Source: Candidatus Tectimicrobiota bacterium
GTDB taxonomy: Bacteria > JACPSX01
Direction of reading: 5' to 3'
DNA length: 37,630 bases
NCBI GenBank assembly: GCA_016193065.1
Contig: JACPSX010000032.1
Span: 1 to 37,630 of the forward strand
The notes below the pieces were generated by a model. The model saw only the letters and a program-made list of their open reading frames with translations, did no database searches and had not been told where the DNA came from. The position numbers were made by a program, and so were the translations under genes. How positions within the stretch are numbered: the first letter of the stretch is position 1; every line of letters starts with the position of its first letter. Shown piece after piece: positions 1 to 7,707 of the stretch.

Positions 1-16
1 CGATGGTTCTACCTCA

Positions 17-32
17 GAGCCCCGCGGGGCTC
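17..32 (-). terminator. GC-rich palindrome at the 3' end of the lytic transglycosylase gene
   Basis: A perfect 16-bp palindrome (GAGCCCCGCGGGGCTC) overlaps the stop codon of the minus-strand transglycosylase gene. It could act as a transcription-stopping or RNA-stabilising hairpin, but no T-run follows it on the minus strand, so it is not a classical intrinsic terminator. Confidence 0.3.
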
Positions 33-708
33 AGCGCGGAGTGTCAGTAAATAAAATGCTCCCGTCAGTGCCCACAATTCGGTAAATCCGGGTTGGAAGG
101 AAAGAAACCGGAGCCTGGTAGATGCGGAAGATCTTCTCCAGATAGCTGGTTGTTTCCCTGTAGGGGGGGACTCCGCCGTGACGGTCTACGCTGTTTTCGC
201 CCGCATTGTAGGCAGCTAGGGCCAGCTTCAGATTCCCCTGAAATCGCTCCATCAGATACTTCAGATACTGGGCCCCGGCCCGGATGTTTTGCTCCGCGTT
301 GAAAGGGTCCAGAACCCGGAAGCGGTTCACGGTCTCCGGCATGAGCTGCATGAGCCCCTGGGCTCCGCGCCGCGACACGGCCCGTGGATCATAATTGGAC
401 TCCACCCGAATGACGGCCCTGACCAACTCGGGGTCCAGGCCGTGCTGACCGGAGATCTTCGAGATGAGGCTCTCAATGGAGGAGTCGGTGAGGGCGGGTT
501 CGTTCTTGCCGGTGGCGGCTGTCCTTCCCGAGTTGCGGGGGGCCGGGCCGACAAGGGCGTGAAAGCGGCCGTCGCTGGGCGCATCCGTAAAGTGGAGGTT
601 GCCCTGCTCGTCAATCCATTTGAAGACCTCCGCCTGGGCCGGGGCGGGGACGAACCACGCACTCCAGGACGCGAAAAACAAGCTAAGAAAGACAAGAATA
701 TAACCCAT
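31..708 (-). CDS. Periplasmic lytic transglycosylase (SLT family) with DUF4124-like N-terminus
   Basis: Predicted 225-residue exported murein lytic transglycosylase, which would cleave the MurNAc-GlcNAc bond of peptidoglycan. The chosen ATG at 708 is preceded by GAGAGG on the minus strand and opens a signal peptide (MGYILVFLSLFFASW..., cleavage probably after APAQA near residue 26). An in-frame start 69 bp upstream would put charged residues before the signal peptide and is less likely. Residues about 27-45 (EVFKWIDEQGNLHFTDAP) match a DUF4124-type module. Residues about 88-200 are the SLT domain: VESNYDP carries the probable catalytic Glu (about 103), followed by GAQGLMQLMPET and ALAAYNAGE. 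The extreme C-terminus (RIYRIVGTDGSILFTDTPR) looks like a second copy of the DUF4124-type motif. It lies 102 bp downstream of the sigma factor gene on the same strand, possibly in the same transcription unit. Confidence 0.9.
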   Translation of the reverse strand: MGYILVFLSLFFASWSAWFVPAPAQAEVFKWIDEQGNLHFTDAPSDGRFHALVGPAPRNSGRTAATGKNEPALTDSSIESLISKISGQHGLDPELVRAVIRVESNYDPRAVSRRGAQGLMQLMPETVNRFRVLDPFNAEQNIRAGAQYLKYLMERFQGNLKLALAAYNAGENSVDRHGGVPPYRETTSYLEKIFRIYQAPVSFLPTRIYRIVGTDGSILFTDTPR

Positions 709-810
709 CGGGGGGACCCTCTCTCGTCCTCTTATCGGCAGCCGGCGGGTGAAATCAATTGTGCCGAGAAAATACACCAGAAGCGGTGGGAAGTCAACGA
801 GATTAAAGGG

Positions 811-1668
811 TTAGTTCAGGTAATCCCGCAGGGTCTTGGTCTTGGCCTTGGAGCGCAGGCGCAATTTGGCCTTTTTCTCGATTTGCCGCACCCGTTCCCG
901 GGAGAGCCCGATCTCCTGGCCGATTTCCTCCAGGGTCTTGGCCTCGCCGTCAAAGCCGTAGCGCATGCGGAGGATTTGCTGCTCCCGTTCGGGGAGGTCG
1001 CTCAGGAGTTCCTCGATTTCTCTGGACAGGGATGCTTTCACCAGGTGTTCCTCGATGGAAGGGGTGTTTTGTCCTTCCATCATGTCCAGATAGCTCGTGT
1101 CGTCATCGTTCTTCATGGGGGTGTCCAGGGACAAGTGGGCCCGGTACACTCTCATGATCGATTCGAGATCTTCAGCGGGAACACTGAGCTCCTTGGCCAT
1201 CTCCTCGATGGTGGGTTCTTTGTTGTTGTCCTGGACGAGGCGCCGGTAGGTTTCCCCGATCTTGTAGAGAAGGCCGGCCTGCTTGATGGGCAGGCGGACC
1301 GTACCGGATTGATCGGCCAGAGCGTGCATGATGGCCTGGCGGATCCACCAGACTGCGTAGGTGATGAACTTCACACCCCGGTCGGGATCGAACCGCTTTG
1401 CCGCCTGGATGAGCCCCACGTTCCCCTCGTTGATGAGGTCCAGGAGAGAGAGCCCGCAGTCGCGATAGCGTTTGGCGACGCTCACCACGTAGCGCAAGTT
1501 GGCCCTGATCAGGTGGTCCAGGGCCGCCGGGTCCCCGGCCTGGGAGGACTTCCCCAGAGCCTGCTCTTCTTCCTTGGTCAGGAGTGGAACCTCGCTGATG
1601 TGCTTCAGATAGGCTGACAAGCCATCTTCCGTGACGCGCTTGTATTCGCCGTCTGAATGGGAAAACAT
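811..1668 (-). CDS. Group 2 sigma-70 family RNA polymerase sigma factor (RpoD/RpoS-like)
   Basis: 285-residue primary-like sigma factor lacking the long region 1.1. In order: region 1.2 ([18 protein letters not shown]), region 2 with the core-binding and -10 recognition helices ([51 protein letters not shown]), region 3 ([13 protein letters not shown]), and region 4 ([17 protein letters not shown], then the -35 helix [18 protein letters not shown]). The complete region 4.2 and the RpoD-type WWIRQAI motif favour an alternative sigma of the RpoS/group 2 class over RpoH or an ECF factor; I see no RpoH box. The ATG at 1668 sits just after CCGGGGTG; an in-frame GTG at 1674 is the alternative start. 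The gene begins 36 bp after the stop of the hspR-like regulator on the same strand, so it is probably cotranscribed with the small heat-shock genes. Which regulon it controls cannot be read from the sequence. Confidence 0.93.
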   Translation of the reverse strand: MFSHSDGEYKRVTEDGLSAYLKHISEVPLLTKEEEQALGKSSQAGDPAALDHLIRANLRYVVSVAKRYRDCGLSLLDLINEGNVGLIQAAKRFDPDRGVKFITYAVWWIRQAIMHALADQSGTVRLPIKQAGLLYKIGETYRRLVQDNNKEPTIEEMAKELSVPAEDLESIMRVYRAHLSLDTPMKNDDDTSYLDMMEGQNTPSIEEHLVKASLSREIEELLSDLPEREQQILRMRYGFDGEAKTLEEIGQEIGLSRERVRQIEKKAKLRLRSKAKTKTLRDYLN

Positions 1669-1704
1669 AATCACCCCGGAGGTTGAGGGTTGCAGGGCTG
1701 GAGG

Positions 1705-2100
1705 TTATCCCTCTTTCTCGATCTTTACCTTTATCATCTTGCCGGGAGAGGACTTCACCAAGGAATTGTGCGCTTTTTCTTTGATCAGTCTGGGATCTTC
1801 TCCGACCTTTTCCTTGATAAACTCAGAGAGTGCATCCATCTCCCTCTGCATCTCATCAATCTTCTCCCGCATGCTGAGAATCACCTCGACTCCGGCCAGG
1901 TTGATTCCCAGCTCGCGCGTAAGACGCAAGATGAGCCGGATCTGCTCCACGTTCTTCTGGGAATAGAGACGGGTGTTTCCGTCGGTTCGGGACGGCTTGA
2001 CGAACCCCTCACGTTCGTAGAGTCGCAGGGTTTGCGGATGGATGCTGAGCATCTGGGCCACAATGCTGATCATGAAGAGGGGACGGTCATCAATGCCCAC
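1705..2100 (-). CDS. hspR: HspR-like MerR-family transcriptional repressor
   Basis: 131-residue MerR-superfamily DNA-binding protein. The winged helix-turn-helix is at the N-terminus (ISIVAQMLSIHPQTLRLYER ... KPSRTDGNTRLYSQKNVEQI, about residues 11-53), followed by a Glu/Lys/Arg-rich, leucine-spaced helix suited to a dimerising coiled coil (about 60-105) and a short basic tail ending KMIKVKIEKEG. The phrase MLSIHPQTLRLYEREG is characteristic of HspR, the repressor of chaperone genes that uses DnaK as co-repressor in actinobacteria and epsilonproteobacteria. The start is GTG with AGGAG 9 nt upstream. Its position directly behind an hsp20 gene whose promoter carries an HspR-box-like inverted repeat supports autoregulation of this small operon (inference). 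No cysteine ligands for a metal-sensing MerR are present. Confidence 0.85.
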   Translation of the reverse strand: MGIDDRPLFMISIVAQMLSIHPQTLRLYEREGFVKPSRTDGNTRLYSQKNVEQIRLILRLTRELGINLAGVEVILSMREKIDEMQREMDALSEFIKEKVGEDPRLIKEKAHNSLVKSSPGKMIKVKIEKEG

Positions 2101-2146
2101 TGCTCTTATCTCCTGCCCCGTCGCGGTGATTGAGGGCGCAGCCGAT

Positions 2147-2599
2147 TCATTCCATGCTTACCCGAATGCTCTTGGGCTTGGTCTGGGGCGCCTTGGGGAG
2201 GATAACCTTTAAGATTCCATCTTTCAACGTGGCCCGGGTCTTGCCGGCATCGACGGTGGACGGCAGGGTAAAGCTCCGGCGGAAGCGGCCGTTGGGGCGC
2301 TCCCTGCGCAGGTAGTTTTCTTGCTTTTCCCCGGGCTGGACATCCGGATTCCGGTGCCCCTGCAGGGTCAGCACGTCGTCCAGGATCTGCAGGTCGATGT
2401 CTTCCTGCGGGATCCCCGGCAGCTCGGCGGTCAGAACGTATTCCTCCGGAGTTTCGTAAATGTCCAGGGCCGGAGACCAGGTGCCCTCCGGGCTCTGGGG
2501 TCTCCCCTGGGTATGGGAAAACGTTTCATTAAAAAGGGCGTTCATACGGTCCTTGAGGGCCAGCAAGTCATGCAGTGGATCCCATTGGCTGCTGCTCAT
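2147..2599 (-). CDS. Small heat-shock protein, Hsp20/alpha-crystallin family
   Basis: 150-residue ATP-independent holdase chaperone that would bind unfolding proteins in the cytoplasm. A short variable N-terminus (WDPLHDLLALKDRMNALFNE) precedes the alpha-crystallin domain (about residues 43-135), with the A-x-LPG motif (TAELPGIPQEDIDLQ) and the C-terminal G-x-L strand (LKDGILKVILPKA). It ends with SIRV, an I-x-V-type anchor for oligomerisation. The ATG at 2599 is chosen because GGGGGAGG lies 6 nt upstream; the in-frame GTG at 2614 would place that ribosome site inside the gene. It is the first gene of the cluster hsp20-hspR-sigma-transglycosylase and has its own strong promoter at 2662-2690. 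Confidence 0.95.
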   Translation of the reverse strand: MSSSQWDPLHDLLALKDRMNALFNETFSHTQGRPQSPEGTWSPALDIYETPEEYVLTAELPGIPQEDIDLQILDDVLTLQGHRNPDVQPGEKQENYLRRERPNGRFRRSFTLPSTVDAGKTRATLKDGILKVILPKAPQTKPKSIRVSME

Positions 2600-2648
2600 G
2601 ATTTCCTCCCCCACAGTTCGCCGGGTCTAAGTCCTTAAATCAAATAAT

Positions 2649-2663
2649 ATGCACCAGGTGCAT
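2649..2663 (-). promoter_or_regulatory. Perfect palindrome at the hsp20 transcription start (putative second operator)
   Basis: ATGCACC-A-GGTGCAT is a perfect 7+7 inverted repeat lying immediately downstream of the hsp20 -10 box, where the transcript should start. Weaker symmetry continues outward, with AAATCA at 2637-2642 mirrored by TGATTT at 2668-2673. This placement is typical for a repressor site. The cognate protein is unknown, since HspR boxes have a different sequence. Confidence 0.5.
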
Positions 2664-2690
2664 TATATGATTTGAGTGTATCTTTGCCAA
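2662..2690 (-). promoter_or_regulatory. Sigma-70 promoter of hsp20 overlapped by an HspR (HAIR)-like box
   Basis: On the minus strand, TTGGCA (2685-2690) and TATAAT (2662-2667) are separated by exactly 17 bp, a near-consensus housekeeping promoter. Across the -35 and spacer (2671-2691) runs CTTGGCA-N7-ACTCAAA. This resembles the published HspR inverted repeat CTTGAGT-N7-ACTCAAG with the same spacing, the right half matching 6 of 7 and the left half 4 of 7. Binding there would block RNA polymerase. Confidence 0.7.
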
Positions 2691-2716
2691 GTGGTTTTTC
2701 CCTTTTCCCGGAAGTT

Positions 2717-3535
2717 CTAGGAGCGGGGCGAGATGGAGCTTGAAATTGCCTGCAATCGCTTGCGGGCCGTGATGATGTACCGGCTTTTCGGGAAGCTGGA
2801 GAGCAAAGCGCTGTAGTAGTGGGAGGCCTTGGCGAAATTTTCCTCTTGGAAATAAGATTCCCCGAGCATGTAAAGGACCTCTTCGCGGGCTTCCATCTCG
2901 GGATATGATTTTTCAAGTGCGGTGAGTCTGGAAATTGCCGAGTCATAATCCCTCTGCATGAAGTAGAAGCGGCCCACGTAGAATTCGTGCGCGGCAAGAC
3001 GCTCCCGGGCCTGCTCCAGGCCGTCCTTCGCAGTCGGGACGAACGGAGAATCGGGGTATCGGTTGATGACTTGTTCGAATGCCTTGATCGCCTCACGGGT
3101 GTAACTCTGGTCCCGGTCCAGGCTCTTCATCAGGACCATGTTGCTCATACCGACCTGGAATTGGGCCTCGGCGGCGGCCGGGTGCAGCGGGTAGAGTTCC
3201 ACGAATTTCTTGTACTGGTAGCTTGCCTCGATGTATTGTTTGTTGGCATAATAGGAATCCGCCAGTTGCAGCAGTGCATCGATGCGGAGGCGGTTGTCAG
3301 TGTACTCTTCCAGCACTCTCGCAAATGCCTTCTGGGCCTCTTCGTAATCCTTGGACTCGAGGTTCTTCTCTCCCAGGATGTACCACTCGCTGGCCGATCG
3401 GGGTTCCAGCTTGGTGGGTCCGCCGAACATTCCGCAGCCTCCGAGGGGGAGAGCCAAGGTGAGAAGGAGAAAGAAGACGGAAAGAATCGAGTGTCGCTGC
3501 TCGGGGTGATCGTGGAAGCGGGAACATTCCTTCAT
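2717..3535 (-). CDS. bamD: Outer membrane protein assembly lipoprotein BamD (ComL/YfiO family)
   Basis: 272-residue lipoprotein of the BAM complex, which folds beta-barrel proteins into the outer membrane. A hydrophobic signal (ILSVFFLLLTLALPL) ends in a lipobox LGGC with the lipidated Cys at about residue 34. The rest is tetratricopeptide-like: ASEWYILGEKNLESKDYEEA, DALLQLADSYYANKQYIEA, YKKFVELYPLHPAAAEAQFQ and AIKAFEQVINRYPDSPFVP are successive repeats in the BamD arrangement, followed by VGRFYFMQRDYDSAISRL. The length is typical. The ATG at 3535 has GGAG 9 nt upstream, and a good promoter lies at 3575-3603. It is followed by the hsp20 promoter, so it appears to be monocistronic. Confidence 0.93.
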   Translation of the reverse strand: MKECSRFHDHPEQRHSILSVFFLLLTLALPLGGCGMFGGPTKLEPRSASEWYILGEKNLESKDYEEAQKAFARVLEEYTDNRLRIDALLQLADSYYANKQYIEASYQYKKFVELYPLHPAAAEAQFQVGMSNMVLMKSLDRDQSYTREAIKAFEQVINRYPDSPFVPTAKDGLEQARERLAAHEFYVGRFYFMQRDYDSAISRLTALEKSYPEMEAREEVLYMLGESYFQEENFAKASHYYSALLSSFPKSRYIITARKRLQAISSSISPRS

Positions 3536-3574
3536 GGGATCAAGTCTCCGGCAATCAGGCCTGCAATTGCGGCC

Positions 3575-3603
3575 ATTCTATAGCGCGGCGGCCTGCGAGT
3601 CAA
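3575..3603 (-). promoter_or_regulatory. Sigma-70 promoter of bamD
   Basis: Minus-strand TTGACT (3598-3603) and TAGAAT (3575-3580) with 17-bp spacing, about 35 bp upstream of the bamD start codon. Confidence 0.65.
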
Positions 3604-3620
3604 GGAAAGGCGGCTACTTG

Positions 3621-3678
3621 CCCACCCCCATCAGTTTATTGCCGATGAATTGCTATGGATTTGCAAGATGGGGGTGGG
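3621..3678. repeat. 12-bp inverted repeat upstream of queG
   Basis: CCCACCCCCATC (3621-3632) is repeated as its exact reverse complement at 3667-3678, with 34 bp between, in the gap between divergent bamD and queG. Similar C-rich strings (CTTGCCCACTCCCATC at about 26722, CTTGCCTACCCCCA at about 37175) begin other non-coding regions of this window, so it may be a remnant of a dispersed repeat. Function unknown. Confidence 0.55.
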
Positions 3679-3711
3679 TAGGAAGGCAGCTAGAGGGCTT
3701 AGGAGTTTTAA

Positions 3712-4755
<1,044 letters not shown>

Positions 4756-4773
4756 TCTCCGTTCCGGAATCTC

Positions 4774-5697
4774 TTAAGATTTCACGTACTGCTTGCGCAG
4801 CAGCTCGGCCACGTCAATCGTGCGGGAAAACCAGACCTCCGGGTAACCCTTGATGTGCTTCAGCATCCCTTCCACGGCCTTGGAGCGGTTGGCGCGGCCC
4901 GAGATATACGGGTGCATCGTCACGATGAACATCTTGGGCTCCCGCTTGGCCTCCTCGTAGAGGACGTCAAACTCGTCCTGCCATACCCACAAAGCGTTGC
5001 GCGGGTTCCCGTATGGGCCCGGCGCCACCGTGGCCCCACCTCCCTGGCGCCGCACCGAACCGGGCATGTAGAGCTGGGCGTCGTCGGTGGCCACGGTGTA
5101 GGGGATCTCGACCATGGTCTTGCCGTTGACCTTGAGCAGGTAGGGGAGGTCATCGTTGAGGTAATCACTGCGCCAGATGAAGCCGTTTTCCAGAAGAAGA
5201 TTCAGGGTATTCTCGCTGGCCCGGATCTGCGGCGAGCGCCAGCCCACGAGCGGAGCACCGGAAATGTCCTCCAGAACCTGTTTTGTCTTGCGGATTACTT
5301 CGTTTTCTTGCTCCCGGTTCATCTCCCACAGGGATTCATGGAGATAGGCATGTCCTCCGATGTCGTGCCCCGCCTCGTGGATGGCCCGGGTGGCTTGGGG
5401 GTAGAATTCGGCGGTGCGCCCCGAGATCATGAAGCTCGCCTTGACCCCGTTGCGCTCCAGGATTTCCAGGATCCGCCAGACTCCCCGCCGGCCGCCGTAC
5501 TGGCGCTCCGTCAGCTCCATGTAATCGGGTTTCCCCGTCGGCAGCACAGGAGTCCCGAGCTCCGCTTGAAAGTCGAAGGTAATGAGAACGGCGATTCTGG
5601 CGCCGTCGGGCCAGTGAAAGTCCTCGGGAAGCTGGATCTCCGAGACATTGGGAAGCAAGTGAGACCCGGATTTGTTGTCACCTCGATGAAATTTCAT
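4774..5697 (-). CDS. Polysaccharide deacetylase family protein (PuuE/PgdA-like, NodB fold)
   Basis: 307-residue carbohydrate esterase 4-type protein without a signal peptide. Visible NodB motifs: TFDFQAE (motif 1 region, normally the first Asp of T(F/Y)DD), then SFMISGRTAEFYP, the metal-ligand helix GHDIGGHAYLHESL (H-x3-5-H), and GWRSPQIRASENTL (motif 3). The phrases ITFDFQAELG and IGGHAYLHE and the C-terminal TMHPYISGRANR are closer to the allantoinase/PuuE and 'polysaccharide deacetylase family' cytoplasmic branch than to peptidoglycan deacetylases. The substrate is therefore uncertain; amide hydrolysis of a small molecule is as likely as cell-wall sugar deacetylation. The ATG at 5697 is preceded by GAGGAG 7 nt upstream. 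It stands alone, with repeat family A behind its promoter region. Confidence 0.88.
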   Translation of the reverse strand: MKFHRGDNKSGSHLLPNVSEIQLPEDFHWPDGARIAVLITFDFQAELGTPVLPTGKPDYMELTERQYGGRRGVWRILEILERNGVKASFMISGRTAEFYPQATRAIHEAGHDIGGHAYLHESLWEMNREQENEVIRKTKQVLEDISGAPLVGWRSPQIRASENTLNLLLENGFIWRSDYLNDDLPYLLKVNGKTMVEIPYTVATDDAQLYMPGSVRRQGGGATVAPGPYGNPRNALWVWQDEFDVLYEEAKREPKMFIVTMHPYISGRANRSKAVEGMLKHIKGYPEVWFSRTIDVAELLRKQYVKS

Positions 5698-5785
5698 GCC
5701 GCTTCTCCTCTTTAAGCATGCCGGGTGTGAAATCGGGCACTACTTTATTGAAAACGGAGTGGAGACGCAAGGTAAAGAAACGCCC

Positions 5786-5908
5786 GAGTCCTCGGGAGTG
5801 CCCCCTTGGCTCACGAAGGGCTTGCGACGCAAGTTGTTTTGGCCGGATTGAGAGTCTTCTTCCTCGCAACCCCTTAGATCGCCTACGGGGGCAACTCCCT
5901 CGGAACTC
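5786..5908. repeat. Structured intergenic repeat, family A, copy 1
   Basis: About 123 bp that recur with the same ends at 32500-32620. The two ends pair: 5786-5805 with 5887-5908, in the order GAGTCC / GGaACTC (one bulge), an unpaired TC/TC loop, GGGAGT / ACTCCC, then GCCCCC / GGGGGC. An inner helix joins 5816-5827 (AAGGG-C-TTGCGA) to 5864-5875. In the other copy the same helices are kept although bases differ. The 5698-6274 gap holds this element, the 5955 repeat and the ffh promoter; no convincing gene is present. Either strand could be the transcribed one. Confidence 0.8.
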
Positions 5909-5954
5909 AAGGATGATAGTTGGCCGCTTGAGTGGGGCATGGTAAGAGGGGAGG

Positions 5955-6108
5955 CCGGGTGTGCCCCGTAGGGCGACTTGGCCCCAGTCCGAAATTCTCG
6001 GCCGGCGTTGTCCCGCACGGGCCTGCGGGTGGCGCCGGGGAAGCCTCCGCAGAGCCGCGCGAAAGTGGGACCCTCGTCAGGGTGACGGAGCGCGGATCGA
6101 GGAGGCGA
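5955..6108. repeat. 154-bp dispersed repeat, family D, copy 1
   Basis: Aligns without gaps to 37477-37630 (end of window) with about eight differences by eye. Similarity starts abruptly at CCGGGTGT. Internal hairpins: CCCGCA/TGCGGG inside CCGGCG/CGCCGG (around 6006-6043), CCGCGC/GCGCGG enclosing ACCCT-CGTC-AGGGT. The true 3' end is unknown because the second copy is cut by the window edge. No protein is encoded convincingly; a 141-codon antisense frame covers both repeats here but looks spurious. Confidence 0.85.
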
Positions 6109-6156
6109 CCTGGTGACAGGACCCGCGGGCCGATTGGGGCGGGGCCAGAATTCTCC

Positions 6157-6185
6157 TTGACTCACCTGCGAAAATCCCCTAAAAT
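6157..6185 (+). promoter_or_regulatory. Sigma-70 promoter of the ffh operon
   Basis: TTGACT (6157-6162) and TAAAAT (6180-6185) with exactly 17 bp between them, about 90 bp upstream of the ffh start. The surrounding DNA turns AT-rich in an otherwise GC-rich gap. Confidence 0.7.
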
Positions 6186-6274
6186 TCCGATTTTAAACGG
6201 GTTTTCAATACCTGTTCCGGACGGATGAACGCCAAGGCGGGAACTTTTTCGGGCCTGGAGTGGAGCGCAAGGGT

Positions 6275-7606
6275 ATGTTTGAGGCACTGACCGGCCGGCT
6301 GGAGGGGATCTTTCAAAAACTTCGCGGACGGGGCCTGCTGACCGAGGAGAACATCCGGGAAGGTCTGCGGGAGGTCCGCTTGGCCCTCTTGGAGGCGGAT
6401 GTCCATTTCACGGTGGTCAAGCAGTTCGTCGAGCGGGTTCGAGAACGAGCTGTTGGTCAAGAGGTCCTGAAGAGTCTCACCCCCGGGCAGCAGGTGGTAA
6501 AGATTGTCCATGAGGAGCTGATCGGACTTCTGGGGGTGAACCATGTGCCGCTGGCTTTTGCTCAGCAGCCCCCGACCCTGATCTTCCTCGTGGGCCTGCA
6601 GGGTTCCGGAAAGACGACCACGGCCGGGAAGCTGGCGCTGTGGTGCCGGGAAAAGGGGCGTTCCCCCTTGCTGGTGGCTGCCGACGTACAGCGCCCCGCC
6701 GCTGCGGCCCAGTTGGCCACGCTGGGAGAGCAGTTGAAGGTTCCCGTTCTGACTCCGAAGCCCGGGGCCAAGCCCGTTGAAATTGCCAGGGAGGGGCTTT
6801 CCCGGGCGCGCAAGCAGGCTCACGATGTGGTCCTTGTGGACACGGCGGGCCGCTTGCACATCGATCCGGATCTCATGGCGGAGCTCAAGGAGATGGCGGC
6901 AGCCCTGCGGCCTCACGAGGTCTTGCTGGTGGCCGATGCGATGACGGGGCAGGACGCGGTCAACAGCGCCACCGCATTTCACGGGGGGGTGGGACTCACG
7001 GGGATCATTCTCACCAAGATGGACGGAGATGCCCGGGGCGGCGCCGCTCTCTCCATTCGGGCGGTCACCGGGCAAGCCATAAAGTTCATCGGGGTGGGGG
7101 AGAAGCTGGACCGCCTGGAAGCCTTTCATCCGGAGCGGATTGCCTCGCGAATTTTGGGGATGGGGGATGTCCTCTCTCTGGTCGAGAAGGCCCAGCAGGC
7201 TGTGGAGTTGGAAAATGCAGAGAGGCTGGCCCGCCGGATCCGGGAAGACAAGTTTACGCTGGATGATTTTCGTCTCCAGCTTCAGCAGGTCAAGCGGATG
7301 GGATCCCTGGAGCAAATCATGGAGATGATTCCCGGGTTCAAGAAGCTCAAAGGGGTGCAACCCGATGAGCGGGAACTGGTGAAGGTGCAGGCGATCATCG
7401 ACTCCATGACCGCCGAAGAACGGCGAGATATTGCCGTGATCAATAGCAGCCGCAAGCGGCGCATTGCCATGGGCAGCGGCACCCAGGCTCACGATGTGAA
7501 CCGGCTGCTCAAGCAGTTTACCGAGACCAAGAGGCTCATGCGCCAGATCTCCCGCGCCGGCCCTCAGGGACTGGGGAAAATGTTCCCCGGGCTGCGCGGT
7601 TCCTAG
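6275..7606 (+). CDS. ffh: Signal recognition particle protein Ffh (SRP54)
   Basis: 443-residue GTPase that, with 4.5S RNA, delivers nascent membrane proteins to FtsY. N domain (MFEALTGRLEGIFQKLRGRG), then the G domain with GLQGSGKTTTAGKLA (P-loop, about residues 107-121), VAADVQRPAAAAQL, VDTAGRLHIDPDLM (G3) and TKMDGDARGGAAL (G4 region), then the methionine-rich M domain (MGSLEQIMEMIPGF ... MGSGTQAHDVNRLLKQF) that binds SRP RNA and signal peptides. The ATG at 6275 gives the standard MFE-type start with GGAG 9 nt upstream; a GTG at 6260 is in frame. The stop codon TAG lies inside a CTAG duplication flanking the inserted element that follows. It starts the block leading to rplS, rnhB and yraN. 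Confidence 0.98.
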   Translation: MFEALTGRLEGIFQKLRGRGLLTEENIREGLREVRLALLEADVHFTVVKQFVERVRERAVGQEVLKSLTPGQQVVKIVHEELIGLLGVNHVPLAFAQQPPTLIFLVGLQGSGKTTTAGKLALWCREKGRSPLLVAADVQRPAAAAQLATLGEQLKVPVLTPKPGAKPVEIAREGLSRARKQAHDVVLVDTAGRLHIDPDLMAELKEMAAALRPHEVLLVADAMTGQDAVNSATAFHGGVGLTGIILTKMDGDARGGAALSIRAVTGQAIKFIGVGEKLDRLEAFHPERIASRILGMGDVLSLVEKAQQAVELENAERLARRIREDKFTLDDFRLQLQQVKRMGSLEQIMEMIPGFKKLKGVQPDERELVKVQAIIDSMTAEERRDIAVINSSRKRRIAMGSGTQAHDVNRLLKQFTETKRLMRQISRAGPQGLGKMFPGLRGS

Positions 7607-7707
7607 TGCCGTTCCAACTATTCTCGGCTACGTTCCCGGCTCACATGGTCCATACTTTTTCTACCGGGCAGGCCGTTCAAATTTGGGCGCATTAAGTTGG
7701 AACGGTA
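7607..7707. mobile_element. 101-bp MITE-like insertion with terminal inverted repeats and CTAG target duplication
   Basis: TGCCGTTCCAACT at the left end (7607-7619) is mirrored by AGTTGGAACGGTA at the right end (7695-7707), with one mismatch that is a G-U wobble in RNA. Both ends are bordered by CTAG (7603-7606 and 7708-7711), as expected for a 4-bp target duplication. It contains no reading frame of note. The left CTAG supplies the ffh stop codon. Transcribed, it would form one long hairpin between ffh and rpsP. No transposase is present in the window. Confidence 0.65.

Noticed and set aside
289-1617. 442-codon plus-strand open frame opposite the transglycosylase and sigma factor genes
   Set aside because: Composition is low-complexity Gly/Leu/Val/Asp of the kind produced by the antisense of GC-rich genes; the minus-strand proteins have clear conserved motifs.
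5955-6108. SRP (4.5S) RNA next to ffh
   Set aside because: The diagnostic GGAAGGAAGCAGCC-type tetraloop region of SRP RNA is absent, and the element is duplicated at 37477.
5740-6165. 141-codon minus-strand frame spanning repeats A and D
   Set aside because: Its similarity to a short frame at 32418-32609 comes from the shared repeat A; between the copies the changes preserve base pairs, not codons, so structure is the better explanation.
6179-7492. 437-codon minus-strand frame opposite ffh
   Set aside because: Shadow of ffh, no ribosome site or family features.
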